Shown here: in pieces, positions 1-10,967 of the stretch | Layout: every line of letters begins with the position of its first letter | Numbering within the stretch: position 1 is the stretch's first letter | From: Tetracladium setigerum | Lineage: Eukaryota; Ascomycota; Leotiomycetes; Helotiales | Reading direction: 5' to 3' | Assembly: GCA_031472005.1 (NCBI GenBank) | Contig: PZJY01000001.1 | Coordinates: 248,001-312,000 of the forward strand | DNA length: 64,000 nt | Made by a program: the position numbers and the translations under genes | Notes under the pieces: generated by a model | Database searches by the model: none | What the model was told of the DNA's origin: nothing | The model's input: only the letters and a program-made list of their open reading frames with translations

Positions 1-358
1 TGGCGTTAAAGGTGTCGGCGGTGTGCCACTCGTTGAGGTTGCTACTGGGCCAGAAAATAGTATGCCTGGATTGCCGGGGACGTTATTTAGGAGGGAACCT
101 ATTATGGCTGGGACAGGTGGGGGTCGTCGAGACCGAAGACTTCAGGATCGATTTTGGAGAGAGATAGGGATAGGGAGAGGGAGGGATCGTGAGGGTGCGT
201 TTGTCAAGGGTGGGTTGGTGAGTAATATGTGAGACTACAGTACTTGGATGTATCCATCTCATTTGAGTGGCTGGACCTGTGGCTCTGGCTGTGGCATTAT
301 GGCCTGCTGAGGCACGGACGAGAGCGAGGAGGAGTTCTGCGTTGACTTCACTCTTCAT
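1..358 (-). CDS. Partial hypothetical protein, 5' end only
   Basis: I do not recognise this product. The start codon lies at 358-356 on the minus strand and the gene runs off the left edge. Exon 1 (358-244) encodes about 38 residues beginning MKSEVNAELLLALV. An intron of about 145 nt (243-99, GTACTG..ATAATAG) gives an open exon 2 (98-1) reading SSLLNNVPGNPGILFSG and then a Ser/Thr/Pro-rich stretch. The phase fits (one base carried over), and exon 2 has no stop as far as the edge, which is the main support for coding. No signal peptide or known domain is visible in the roughly 70 residues seen. Only the N-terminus is available, so no function is proposed. Confidence 0.45.
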
Positions 359-1646
359 GTTTGTTGCATTTAGTCTGTGAGCGTTAGGTTGGCATTTGAT
401 ACTTAGGGAGTTACAGTACTGTACTTAGTCATTTTTAATGGGGCTGGTGGTGGTGGTGGTTTTCTTGTTTTTTTGCTGCGACTACAGGGTTCAGATGGAT
501 GTGTGCGTGTTTTGATGATACCATTATTGTACTGTACGAAGAAGTGGGTAGCAAAAATAATTTGAATTCATGTACTGATTCTTTCTTTCCGTTCTCTTGC
601 CTTTTCTTTTCTTCTTCGTCTTTTCGCCCAAGTCAGGAGTTGCATTGCAATCTCTCACGCTGAGATTTTCTCCACTATGTTCATTCGAATTAGTTTCCAT
701 ACTCGAGGATTAAAAACCCGAGTACTTACATGTCTCCAATGACCTCGTTATCAGCATGGGCTAAAATAAATTCCACCGTGATATGAGCATTACCCCATTT
801 GGAAGGAACTCTTAAGGAGAATCGTGTGAAGGATCCGTTCCATTCACACTTATCGTAGCCTGAGAAACCACCGGCCTGTTATATATCAGCTTATCTTTTG
901 TAGAAGAGTCTAATCGTTCTCACGTATGACCGCGTTGTAAAGTCTATTTGGTTATCCAATTTCGAGACGGTAATAGTGCCACCATAAATGAGATAGTAGC
1001 TGTAAAGGAGTCAGTCGTCTTCAGTGTGTCTTGCGCCACCACTTCCGGTGACAAGTAGGTTCACTCTAAGCTTAAAGATAGAGTCTAGTGTAGAAATGTC
1101 ATTAGTGTAATCATGCGAGTTGCAATGGTTGCAGTCTCAGCGGCGATAATAAAGGCAAAAATGCTAGCGACCTTGGAAAATTGCATAATTGAAGTTCGAG
1201 TTGTTCAAAGATGGCAAAGACTTGAGGGTGAATGACGGGGTAGGCGATAAGGATGGAAGTAAATGTGATAATTGAGGTGGACAAGAAGAAAGTGTATAGG
1301 AAGAAAACGAGAACCTTTATGCTCATTTCTGCATGGATAAGCAATCTCATCATCCTCCAGTGACATATGGAAGAACCCCTTGTGAAATCATATGGCACGG
1401 GCATAAAAACATTGCATAAGGGTTTGACGAAGCTTGGACTACAAATTATAGCGATACCAGGCAAATGAGGGTGTTTTTTTTTGGAAGAGGTTCCATACAC
1501 TCAATTCTTACTTCTAGCTTCTTCTGAGCACAGAGAAGCAGCGCCTAGATCCCGTACAAAGTGAAAAAGCCCCAAATCCATATCCAGCGCCTGACAATCC
1601 AACCCAAGCAAGAAAACTGATAACGAAAGGATCCGAGGGATCAGAC
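359..1646. other. Intergenic region, no convincing gene
   Basis: Nothing in this stretch can be called with confidence. It lies between the 5' end of the partial edge gene and the 3' end of the dioxygenase. It contains a purine/pyrimidine-biased tract near 580-620 and one short secreted-like reading frame, listed separately. Confidence 0.5.
1085..1186 (-). CDS. Possible tiny secreted-peptide ORF or relic
   Basis: A 33-codon minus-strand frame starts MQFSKVASIFAFIIAAETAT, the usual look of a fungal secretion signal (short basic n-region, hydrophobic h-region, small residues near a cleavage site). It then ends after a few more codons at TAG 1087-1085. No donor site precedes the stop, so no second exon can be joined on. 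It may be a decayed small-secreted-protein gene or chance. A longer overlapping frame on the same strand (1500-1111) is also hydrophobic but has no recognisable family. Low confidence. Confidence 0.15.
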   Translation of the reverse strand: MQFSKVASIFAFIIAAETATIATRMITLMTFLH

Positions 1647-2924
1647 TCAGAACAAGCCCATCAGCAGAACTAAACTTGTAGTGACAAGTCCCGCTGCAGA
1701 TGAAGCCACATAAAGTACAAGCGTGCTCACGCTCGCGGATCGCGTCGCTGGGCTATTCGCAGGCGTGCTACTTGGGGCCGCCCCACTGGGTGTATTTCCG
1801 TTGCTGGATCCTGGAGACGCGTTATTTCCACCTGTGCCGGTGTTAGAATTCCCGGCGCCACCAGAACTGGTAAGAGTTGTAGCTCCTGTGACGCTTTGCT
1901 GAGAGGTAAGATCTATACCAAAGGAGATCCAAGCAAAGATTCCATCTTCGACGCTGTTGCCGAGGAGGGAGTACTCAACGAACGGGTCGTGACCATTTAA
2001 GGTTCCTGCACCGAGAAAGTTATCGTCTGAGTTGAGGGTAAGCCTTTGAGTGTTAGTGGCGTAGACGGGTGTAGCTTCGACTTGATTAATTAAGCCTTGA
2101 TCGTAATAGATTTGTCCAACGTGGGAGACGTAGCCGCCTATGTAAGTGCCATTCTCGAATTGTGTGCCATTAAAGTGAACCATTATATGAGTGTGTATTG
2201 CGCGACCCGTATAATGACCAGGGAATATAGTAGTAAACTCGGCGATTCCGTCGTTATTAGTTGGCTGGAGACCACGAAGAAAAGTGTTCATAATATTAGA
2301 AGGATCGGCAGTTCCATCGCCATTCCCGCGAGCGATAATGCCAGAGTATACACCTGTTGCATTACAGTGCCAGATTTCGAGGACGGCGTTAGTGACTGGG
2401 TCGCAGGTTTCTACGTCGACGATTTGGGCGTCGAGAATAAGTTCAACGCCTTGTTGGTTGTCGCGGACGTCTTGGCGTACGTACTCTCCCTCTACGTAGT
2501 AAGGGCCCTGCGTGACTTCTGGAGAGAGGATGCAAGAGCTATTTGAGGCGAAAGGAAGAGATAGGTCTATATCAGGGCGATAGTTAACTGAGGATTGGTG
2601 ATTGATGTCAATCGGATTTTGGCGGGCTTGAAGATAAGGAGCAACTATTCCGGTAAGTAATTATTTTAAAGTAGGAGAGGCACACAAACTGGTCGGGAGA
2701 CCACGCTTTTGGCGAGCCTCTTGGATAGTGGCTTCACGACGAGCGATGTTTCTTGCTTCAATTCCACGAGCCTTCATCTTGGCGGCGCAATGGCCGAGGC
2801 CCTTCTTACTGAATTTCGTGAAAGCAGCTCTCTCGGCCACTTCGTGGGAGTGATCTTCACCAGGGTGGGCAACAGCACTTGCAGCTAGAATTGAAGCTGC
2901 TAGGGCAGAAGAGAGGAAATGCAT
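1647..2924 (-). CDS. Secreted intradiol ring-cleavage dioxygenase
   Basis: Predicted extracellular non-heme Fe(III) intradiol dioxygenase, related to the protocatechuate 3,4-dioxygenase beta subunit, opening catechol-type aromatic rings. Two exons, 2924-2690 and 2644-1647, with a 45-nt intron (GTTTGT..AATAG), give 410 aa. The signal peptide is MHFLSSALAASILAASAVAH. The propeptide-like basic segment leads to a catalytic core with SCILSPEVTQGPYYVEGE, then AVLEIWHCNATGVYS, and the metal-ligand region GHYTGRAIHTHIMVHF (Tyr and two His). The core is followed by a Gly/Ser/Thr/Asn-rich linker of about 50 residues and a C-terminal hydrophobic segment (LVLYVASSAAGLVTTSLVLL) that could be a GPI-anchor signal. 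A TATATT lies about 90 nt upstream. Substrate is unknown; fungal relatives may act on lignin-derived catechols. Confidence 0.9.
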
Positions 2925-4689
2925 AATGTCGATTGAGGAATGGACGACAAGATGGTAAGATACAAGCAGAGGTGAATGGAGGCGAATCCAGATGTGTAGG
3001 AAATACTTTCAATATATGGAGATGAGAGACTCTGTGCTCCGGGCGCTCATCTACAAGAGGGTTGACGTCTCGCCCCATGTCAAACCGTAGCACCAACCTT
3101 GGCGATCTTGATTTAAGGTTCAAGTAAACTACTTTCGCTTATGACCGAAGTAGGCAGTGCTGGGCAATTACTTGGAATGCTGCTTTTACTAAACTCCCCG
3201 CTTCTATCATCTAATATTACTCTTCCTTTCGAGTCGCTCTTCTATACCATTCATTTGATGGACTTCTTCTTCCCCGGTAAGACGAGTGAACTAATTCTTT
3301 ACATGTCGACCTGGGTATACTAAGGTTTCGTCAATCCAGAGAACGATGTCCTATTGCTCGTCGGCTCAAAATTCATGCTCCCAAGCCCACACACGTCGGT
3401 CTTTTCGATGTAGTTCGGTGAAAGGAGGCAATTGTTGGGCAGTTTGTCTTACGAAGCCTTTTCTTTAAAAAAAAACCTGCCCGTGTAGCTTTCTCTCCGC
3501 AATCCCAAATAAAGGTAGACGGGATATTAGGCCATTGAACAAGTTGCTTTATATGTAAGGCAGTGACCAAAGGTTACAAGTTACTTTTGCTGTGGAGCAG
3601 AGAGACTGGCCTTAGGGCCACCCTTTCGCTTTTGTGGAGGAAGCCGATGAAAAGAGCGGACCGAACTTGATTAAGGGTGAGGAAGAGTTCCAAGACAGTC
3701 GCGTCGACTGGCAAGGCCGGCATCGAAACAAAGAGCATGGACATGTTGACTGATGTGTTGTGTAGATTGACTTCGTGGTTTTATGGATAAAGGTACGAAG
3801 TATGCAGGGAGATACTTCCATAAATGTTGAAATGCTTGAACATTGGTGTAAAAGCAGCATTATGAGCACGGTATGCTCATTGGCTAGCATGACGGGTTAT
3901 GTCTGCCAGGTACGAAGTACGAATGCCCATCCTCTCTTCCGACGCGTAATTCGCCCAAAACGGGCTGAAGAAAGATTAAACGCGTGGAAATATGGAGCTA
4001 TGACCGACCTTGGCAGCATTTGTGCTTACGCCAAGGCGTGCATAGCCAGGGTGTGCCGACAGATGAATTAAGGTTTATTCTGTCATGTAACGAAAGTAGA
4101 GGAGAAGGACTTAAAAGCGATATTTGCCAAGAGCGTAATGAAGTAACGTCGCCGAGACTCTTTCTCGGCGACTTGGTGTCTTGGCATGAGATGTCTTGTA
4201 ATGAGAAGCAATACTTCGCACTATGGAAATCTCCCTTCTGAAATAGAAGTTTCTTTGTGGCAATACAAGTGATGCATTTTTTTTTCTCTGGTTACGGCTG
4301 ACACATCAGGGAGAAGTGGGCACTATAAGTAGGAGGAAGATGCTACAAGTACCTACCTGAAGTGTGTCGCGTAATGTTGACTATAATGATTATTGTCGCT
4401 CTTGAAGGGGAATTTTCAGCATATTAAAGAGACGGCGAACACTCTTGCCAAGACTTCCTCTGTCATTATTGAGCTTCTTCTCTTGTCCGTGGAGTTTGCC
4501 ATTAAGTTAGTACGGGCCTGTTGACACTCAGCAAACGTGTCTATCTAGCGCCTGTAGGCAAAGAGCCGCGACTTCAGGTTCTTGGATGAACTTTATTAAA
4601 TTATTTGTTAGATTTATTGACGTACGCAATGACTTTGTAAATAGGTTTCATTCCCAATTCCATTTACTATATAACTGACAAAATGCCCA
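2925..4689. other. Intergenic region, 1.8 kb
   Basis: The first 100-200 bases are the dioxygenase promoter. The rest has no frame with recognisable protein similarity. Short direct repeats of GGTACGAAGTA occur near 3791 and 3908, and a perfect hairpin sits at 4148-4172. Confidence 0.5.
4148..4172. repeat. Perfect 10-bp inverted repeat with 5-nt loop
   Basis: GTCGCCGAGA, the loop CTCTT, then TCTCGGCGAC form an uninterrupted GC-rich 10-bp stem. No gene is adjacent, so its role is unknown. Confidence 0.7.
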
Positions 4690-5549
4690 TTGGAAAATTG
4701 GACCTTTATAGGAACCGCCAGCTACCTCTTTTACTACATTGCTATGAATATCACCAGTAGCATCGCCGGCGCCCTTATTGTGGGCAGCTATGTCTTATCT
4801 GCTCTTGCACAAAATCTCTCCTTCGGCACCGACAACTGGTACCGCAGTCCTATTGTCACAGTCCGGCCCATAACCTTCCTCACGCAATTCAGCACTTCCA
4901 TAGCCGGCAATCTCTTTGTCCCCTCTTCAATCTCCAATGCCACGAACTCAACTTCGTCCTCTCACCCTGCCATCATTGTCGGTCATCCTATGGGCCACCA
5001 AGAGCAGTCCACCAACCTCCACGCCACCGTCCTCGCCGAATCTGGTTTCATCACTCTCTCCCTTGATCTCCCTTTTTGGAGATCCTCCGAAGGCACACCT
5101 ATGAATACCGTCGCTCCGAACTCTATGCTGAAGCCTTCAGCGCCGCAGTTGACTTCCTTGGTGCCCACCCTCTCGTTGACCGCGCTCGCATTGGCGCCCT
5201 AGGTATCTGTGGCAGCGGTTCCTTCGTTATAAGCTCTGCAAAGACTGATTGCCGCATCAAGGCCGTGGCGACAACAAGTACGTACGAAATGGGCGCTATT
5301 ACTCGCTATGGTTCGCAACGCGCGATTACGCTCGAGCAGCGTCAGGCTGCTGTAGCAGTCGCGTCGCGGCAGCGATGGAGTGAACTCGACGGCGGTAGGA
5401 TAGAGGTTACTGGGGGAACCCCCGATTTTCTCACCAATGAGACCGATGCCGTAGGTTCGGACGAATCCTACCACGGCACTGTAATCATGTTAATCCAGCG
5501 ACTCGACTTGTGTCAATTGACACGAACTCACTATTTCGCTGCGGAGTAA
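4690..5549 (+). pseudogene. Disrupted alpha/beta hydrolase (YcjY/DLH-like)
   Basis: Remains of a fungal alpha/beta hydrolase of the YcjY or dienelactone-hydrolase-related type. The better start is Met at 4744, which opens a signal-like segment (MNITSSIAGALIVGSYVLSA). Family landmarks in order are IAGNLFVPSS, AIIVGHPMGHQEQS, FITLSLDLPFW, then, after a shift, ELYAEAFSAAVDFLG and the nucleophile-elbow region IGALGICGSGSFV. The frame changes near 5119, where one missing base would rejoin TVAP to ELYAEAF. After about 5480 the family C-terminus, including the expected catalytic His region, is not recognisable, and the frame stops at 5547-5549. The single-base shift could be a sequencing error, but the lost C-terminus argues for a real relic. 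No neighbour suggests a pathway. Confidence 0.65.
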
Positions 5550-6243
5550 AATGGACTTCCTGGGAACACATAAATTCCACATATCGATACACACATACGA
5601 CTGAATATATTGATCAGCTTGATCATTTTGGCATCGAAGCCTGGCTAATCTAACAGCAAGGGCATTAGTTAGATGCGTGACTCACTCTTCCCCTTAATCA
5701 ATAGTTTTTCAAAGTTTTCTGTCTCCGGAAGTGTTGAACACCGAGCGAGATTGAGTATATCATGGTATGCCGCATCTTTTTGGTTCGGAGCCATGACCGT
5801 GATTATTGAATCATTATGGAGCAGAATTAGAATCCAAGCACACCAACTGTGTAGAAAAAGGTTGTTCAGCTGTGGTATGGAAAAAACTTGGAAACGATGT
5901 CAGATATGTAAGGATACTGTAGATCTCGGGTATCTTGACCGCACGAAAGTTCCCAGCACCAAGTGATGGAAAGTAAAATCAACTTTGTGAGGTTTGTCAT
6001 ATGATTTGTTTCGGGGTATGCGAAGCCGGACCGGATTTGTATATCCCGCGAGGAGCTCGACACCACTACACCTCCAAAATTTATCAGTTACGCTCGCTCA
6101 ATGCCATGTAGAACCCTCTTGAGATCGTCAGCGTTTTCATTCTCTCCGAAGTCAAAAATCATCGCTAAATTCTCCTTTCTATTTAGATCTCAGAACAACT
6201 CTACGCAAATGCGCTTCCGCAATCGAAGACCTTGACTTTGACA
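5550..6243. other. Spacer between two relic genes
   Basis: No supportable gene. A frame around 5611-5655 (ending TEYIDQLDHFG..) might be eroded hydrolase C-terminus, but I cannot align it with confidence. Confidence 0.4.
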
Positions 6244-7543
6244 ATGGGGGAATACAATACTCAGAGCGAATATGAAACCAGGCTGTTCATCAACAACAAG
6301 GTTCGCTATCATGTTTCTCTTTTTAATTTTCACCTGCGAGACGGATCAGCTAACAGTAATCTAGTACGTCGATGCAAAGTCCGGAGACAGGTTCACTGTA
6401 ACAAACCCATGTAATGGAAAACTCATAGCAGAGGGAGTGCAAGTTGCTGGCGCTGAAGATGTTGATCACGCGGTGATAGCTGCCAGTAGAGCTTTCAAGA
6501 TGTGGTCCAAGAACAGAGGATTTGAAAGAGCGAAGTGTATGCTCAAAATGGCCGACCTGATCGAGGCAGACATGGAGAAACTGGCGATGATTGAAACGAT
6601 CAGCATAGGTCAGCCAATTTCTACTGCCAGTAAGTTCATGGAGGCAGTCCCAGCATATTGAAGGTACTACGCTGGATTCGCGGACAAGATCGGCGGAGAC
6701 TCATTTCCTGAGGACGGCGACGCGCGGATAAAGTTTACTCAGTACATGCCCTACGGTGTCTGTGCTGGCATAGGTGCGAGAATCCCACCTAGTGTGAATA
6801 GATAGAGCTTACAATCGTGTAGCATCTTGGAATGGCACCCAAGTCGCTGGCGTGAAGAAACTAGCAGCCGCTGTTGCGGCAGGAAACACTTTCATCTTCA
6901 AATCCTCGGAAAAGTCTCCCCTTCGCGCGATCGCACTCGGTACATACATCAAGAAGGCTGGTTTCCCACCCGGGGTCACCAACATTGTTTCGGGGGCTGG
7001 CTTGACAGGAGCACTTTTAGCTAGCCACATGAATATCTGGAAAATCAGCTTTACCGGATCAACAGACAGTGGTCGAAACGTACAGGATGCTGCAACGAAG
7101 TCAAATCTCAAGATCGTCACATCGAACTCGGTGGCAAGTCCCCGGCAATTATCTTCAATGATGCAAACCTAGAAAATACTCTGACAATAAGTTCTCGTGG
7201 ATTTTTTCTTTTGAATGCGGGACAGATCTGTGCGGTGTGCAGCCGTACATTGGCCCTGGAAGGCATCGCGCCAAAGTTCCTTGAGGGCCTGCAGAAAAAG
7301 TTCGAGGAGATTTCCAGGCTCATGGAAGAACCTACCGATCCGAAGACGTATATCGGTCCCCTGGCCGACAAGATACAGTTTGATCGTGTCTCTTTCTTCT
7401 TGGAAGCCGGCAAAGTATCCGCAAAGATCCTCTCAGGTGGTACGAGGAGAGGTGATACTGGTTACCTCGTCGAACCGACTATCTTTGTGAACCGATATAT
7501 AGAGACTTTGGAGTACGCACAAACAGCGTTTGTCCTGGTGTGA
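6244..7543 (+). pseudogene. Aldehyde dehydrogenase pseudogene
   Basis: A degraded NAD(P)-dependent aldehyde dehydrogenase. From ATG 6244 the frame reads ETRLFINNK, an intron (GTTCGC..AATCTAG), then VDAKSGDRFTVTNPCNGKL and AGAEDVDHAVIAAS. A TGA at 6659-6661 replaces the Trp expected in the AYWRYYAG motif. A second intron (about 6772-6820) leads into SWNGTQVAG, AAAVAAGNTFIFKSSEKSPL and ISFTGSTDSGRNVQ. Near 7115 one missing base shifts the frame before ELGGKSPAIIFNDANLENTL. The catalytic-Cys region remains as LNAGQICAVCSR, then GTRRGDTGYLVEPTIFVN. The family C-terminal 100-120 residues (the EIFGPV and later motifs) are missing. The in-frame stop plus the lost C-terminus make a real pseudogene likely even if the single-base shift is a sequencing error. 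Confidence 0.8.
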
Positions 7544-8398
7544 CCGAGACTTCCATGACTTGGAGAGTTTTCGAGCGCATCAAGGCGAAGGGTCTTTCTA
7601 TCAGTAGCCCGAAGATGTTGTTAAGATGACTCTAGGTGTTCTCACCAAGACTTCTTGGAATGGCAAGTCGATTTATTGCGAGGCTTGTACCGCGTGGGAG
7701 TTTGAAGAGGCATTAGATGGAACACTAGAGGACTGGCTTGGGGAGAAATCAACACGGATGTTGAGGAAAACGCTGAGTTTGTCAATACAGTAAGTAACAT
7801 GGAATAATTGCACTCTCCCTTCAGCAAAGAGTATACTAACCTGTATGGTAGGGAGAATTGTTGAGGACGGAGGACTAAGCGTGGTTTGCTCAGCTGTCTT
7901 TGCATCAGCTACTTCTTCAAAATTTACTTACTGTCGACTTGCGAATTGTTGCCTGATTCAAAACATGTCGTTGTTCATGGTCACTCAACACTTTATTTGA
8001 ACTTCGTGAAAGATTTTTTTATCAGTGTGCTGAAGTCGAATGTCGCTATTTTAATTCATGACATTCGTGTTCACTATTATCAAGATATCTCGCCTCTTCA
8101 GCAGGACATAATCCAATCCTTGTGCCTACTACATCAACTTCAAATATGATCTTGGATCCACCCAACAATTACAGAATCCGTTCATCTTATCACATCAGCT
8201 GACAGCCAATATAATCCCAGCGAATAAATATGCATCTGGCCCTTCTCGCAAACAAGTGAACATTTGACTCCCGCTGCCTCACATAGTCTTCGCCATTCCT
8301 TGCCCTATTATAATGCAAACTCCCCGCAGCCAACCAAAACAATCTGAGCACTCAAATCAGCGATGTCGGATGGTTTCTGGAATAACGGATTTGTTAAA

Positions 8399-8890
8399 GA
8401 AGTGTTGCATATCTTGTCCTAACTTTTTATCATCACTTGAGAGATACACACCAAATTTTCACTCGGAAAGCCAAAGAGTCATGCCTTTCATAAGAATTAG
8501 AATCAAAGAGTCAAGTATTTTACCGGCATGGGACTAGAGAGGAGAGAGGACCAGCCAAAGATGAAGTGTTCCACATCTTATCCTGGCTTACTGTCAATAC
8601 TAAAACAAGACACACAAAAAAATTTACTCAGAAAGCCAAAAGAGTCGCTGCTTGGGAAGAATGAGAGTTAAAGAGTCATGGATCTCATCCACGTGGGATT
8701 GGAAACGAGATGATACCACTTCATTAAGAAGTGTTCCAGATTGGCTCTGGTGGACTATGACCTTCCTGAATTTTGCAATTTATGACCTCTGCAGCACCAA
8801 CATTTCGAGTACTATTATCACAAGATTAAGGAGTATTTAATTTACCTTATGAGGCAGCAGGCCATATTTGAGTCTGGTGACTCTCAACAT
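8399..8890. repeat. Diverged tandem repeat, ~165-bp period, about 3 copies
   Basis: The word GAAGTGTT followed by a similar context recurs at 8399, 8563 and 8728, spaced 164 and 165 bp. Copies 1 and 2 also share, at matching offsets, a block with CTCGGAAAGCCAAAGAGTC / CTCAGAAAGCCAAAAGAGTC and then AAAGAGTCA. The third copy is eroded. No protein or transposon feature was seen. Confidence 0.7.
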
Positions 8891-9612
8891 CTCAATCCTC
8901 CAAGCGATTTATATGAAATGTAATTAAGCACTTCGGGCCGGCACCCGGGCCAGCACCACAACACTCTTTCGACAACAAACTTCTCATCTTTGCTCATACA
9001 CTACCACCATCGTCAATCCAGGTTTTGTATATTTCTTTTTCATATTCAGGTTGCTTCTGTCCTTTTCCTGTCTTGCAGGATTCCACTTCTTCTCCAAGAA
9101 AGAGAAATGCCTTCTCTCTGCAAAGTTCCGTTTTCCCCTGCAGAAATGTTTCGGATCTATCGTGCCTAATCAATTCTTCACATTCTCCCGTATTTCCTTT
9201 AATCCGTGCCCATCAAGAAGAGTATCGGCAGATTTCAAGAGCTTTCTCCGCATTCCCCACACTTTTCTCGGAACTCTCTCCAGGTTTTGGCAAACCCGCA
9301 TGCGTTGAAGTTGCATCGAGATTGCGAATGGGCTTGCTTGGGGGTTGTCGCACGCTCTTAAGTTACATTGATATTGCGCACTGTATCCACAGGCCTTGAT
9401 TTCATCTATCTTTTAACCCCATCCTAGCGTCACTTGACTACGAGAAAATGCTCTCGTCCAACCATTCTTCAATTTGACCTAAAGTGTCCAATGGGAATTC
9501 ATAGCGATGAGGTCGCCCGGGCCGCTTCATATTGAAATAAAGAGTTTTTTGTACATATATTTGATTATCAGATGTTTTGTAAGCTGTGAATGCTCAAGGG
9601 GGTCTGTGTACT

Positions 9613-9618
9613 ATATAT
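9613..9618 (+). promoter_or_regulatory. TATA box candidate for AA9 gene
   Basis: TATATA about 106 nt upstream of the AA9 start codon, at a usual fungal distance from the ATG. No binding site for a specific regulator could be assigned. Confidence 0.4.
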
Positions 9619-9723
9619 TTGGGGTTATCTGCTCCATGGAATCGCTTTGTGATATCGGTTTGAAACTTCGCTGTACATTCATTTTTGGAAAAGAAAAGTA
9701 GATCTTCTCTTACAGTATACGTC

Positions 9724-10967
9724 ATGAAATCCTTCTCTATTGTCGCCGCTGTGTCGGCTTTGACTTCCCAAGTCTCTGGTCATTGTAAGCAGTTTATTCT
9801 TGAGAGGTAATCAAGTGCTGTGACTGATCTTGATTAGATATCTTCCAGCAATTCAGCTATGGCGGTACTACATACCCTGTTGGAAAATATATCAGACCCA
9901 ACACCAACTATAACTCGCCAATTATTGATTTGACATCAACTGATTTGAGGTATACTCTCCCTCTCTTTCCTTTCTTTAACACCCTCTAATTGACCGACTC
10001 AGATGTAACGAGGGCGGCCTCCTCGGAGCAACAACCGAAACCATCACGGTTCAAGCAGGTCAATCCTTTTCCTTTACTGCGGATCAAGCAGTGTACCACA
10101 ATGGCCCAATTGCCATGTAAGTTCTTCGATCAATCAGTACTTCTCACTTGTCCCTGACACAACAAAGTTACATGGCCAAAGCGCCCTCTACTGCAGCAAC
10201 ATTTGATGGTTCTGGTAACGTCTGGTTCAAAATCTGGGAGAAGGGTCCAATCTTCGGCAACCCCGTTGTGTGGCCACTCGCTCGTACGTCTTCTCTTCCA
10301 TCCCTCCTCTCTCTTTATCTCTTTCCCCTCCACCTATCCAGATCCCAATCTCCCTAACTAACACACTCAAACAGAAACATACACTGCAACAATTCCACCC
10401 GCAACCCCCAACGGCGACTACCTAATCCGCATCGAACAACTCGGCATCCACAACCCCTACCCAGCCGGAATTCCTCAATTCTACCTCGAATGCGCTCAAG
10501 TCAAAGTCACCAACGGCGGCACCGGCACACCTGGTCCCCTCGTCGCTATCCCCGGCCACGTCCTCGGCACAGAACTCTCCTACACAGTTAACATCTACGC
10601 CAACTTTGTCAGCTACTCCATGCTCGGTCCTGCCGTCTGGACTGGCGGTGCTGGAAGTGGCTCGACTGTTGCACCGGCCACTACTACTACCACGGCATCG
10701 CGAACGACAAGCGCTACTACGACTGCTGTTCGAACGACGACCACCACGGCGGCTGTTGTCACTACCACTTCGTCGAGGACGACGACGCTGATTACTACGA
10801 CGAGTAGTAGGACTACCACGGCGGCTGCTACTACTACCAGTGCGTCGAGTGGAGGAGCAGGAATTCCAAAATATGGAAAGTGTGGTGGAGAGGGGTGGAC
10901 TGGGGGAAGTAACTGTATCGACAGTGTGTGCACGTTCTCGAGTATTTACTATTCGCAGTGTCTGTAG
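9724..10967 (+). CDS. AA9 lytic polysaccharide monooxygenase with CBM1
   Basis: Secreted copper-dependent LPMO (formerly GH61) that oxidatively cleaves cellulose or related beta-glucans. Five exons (9724-9785, 9839-9949, 10003-10116, 10168-10283, 10375-10967) give 331 aa. The signal peptide is 19 residues (MKSFSIVAAVSALTSQVSG), leaving His20 as the mature N-terminus of the copper histidine brace. The second brace His is His90 in VYHNGPIA, and the axial Tyr lies in GIPQFYLECAQ. The catalytic domain ends near residue 230. A Thr/Ser/Arg-rich linker of about 60 residues follows, then a C-terminal cellulose-binding CBM1 with GKCGGEGWTGG and a final YYSQCL. All intron phases close cleanly. The catalytic and binding residues look intact, so it should be functional. 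Regioselectivity cannot be read from the sequence. Confidence 0.96.

Larger units (their letters stand above)
7544..9723. other. Gene-poor region upstream of AA9 gene
   Basis: About 2.2 kb without a supportable gene. It contains the decayed tandem repeat at 8399-8890 and pyrimidine-rich sequence around 9040-9260. The last 300 bases are presumably the promoter and leader of the AA9 gene. Confidence 0.5.

Noticed and set aside
2097..2546. Plus-strand open frame of about 150 codons
   Set aside because: It is antisense to the intradiol dioxygenase core, whose minus-strand translation has clear family motifs.
6659..6661. RIP as the cause of the ALDH stop codon
   Set aside because: TGG to TGA here is a G-to-A change whose opposite-strand context is CpC, not the CpA favoured by RIP, and the surrounding sequence is not strongly AT-shifted.
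9025..9399. Open frame rich in Phe/Ser/Pro
   Set aside because: Composition reflects a pyrimidine-rich leader upstream of the AA9 gene; no domain.
10613..10933. Minus-strand open frame with many Val residues
   Set aside because: Antisense shadow of the Thr-rich linker of the AA9 protein; the composition comes from ACN codons read backwards.
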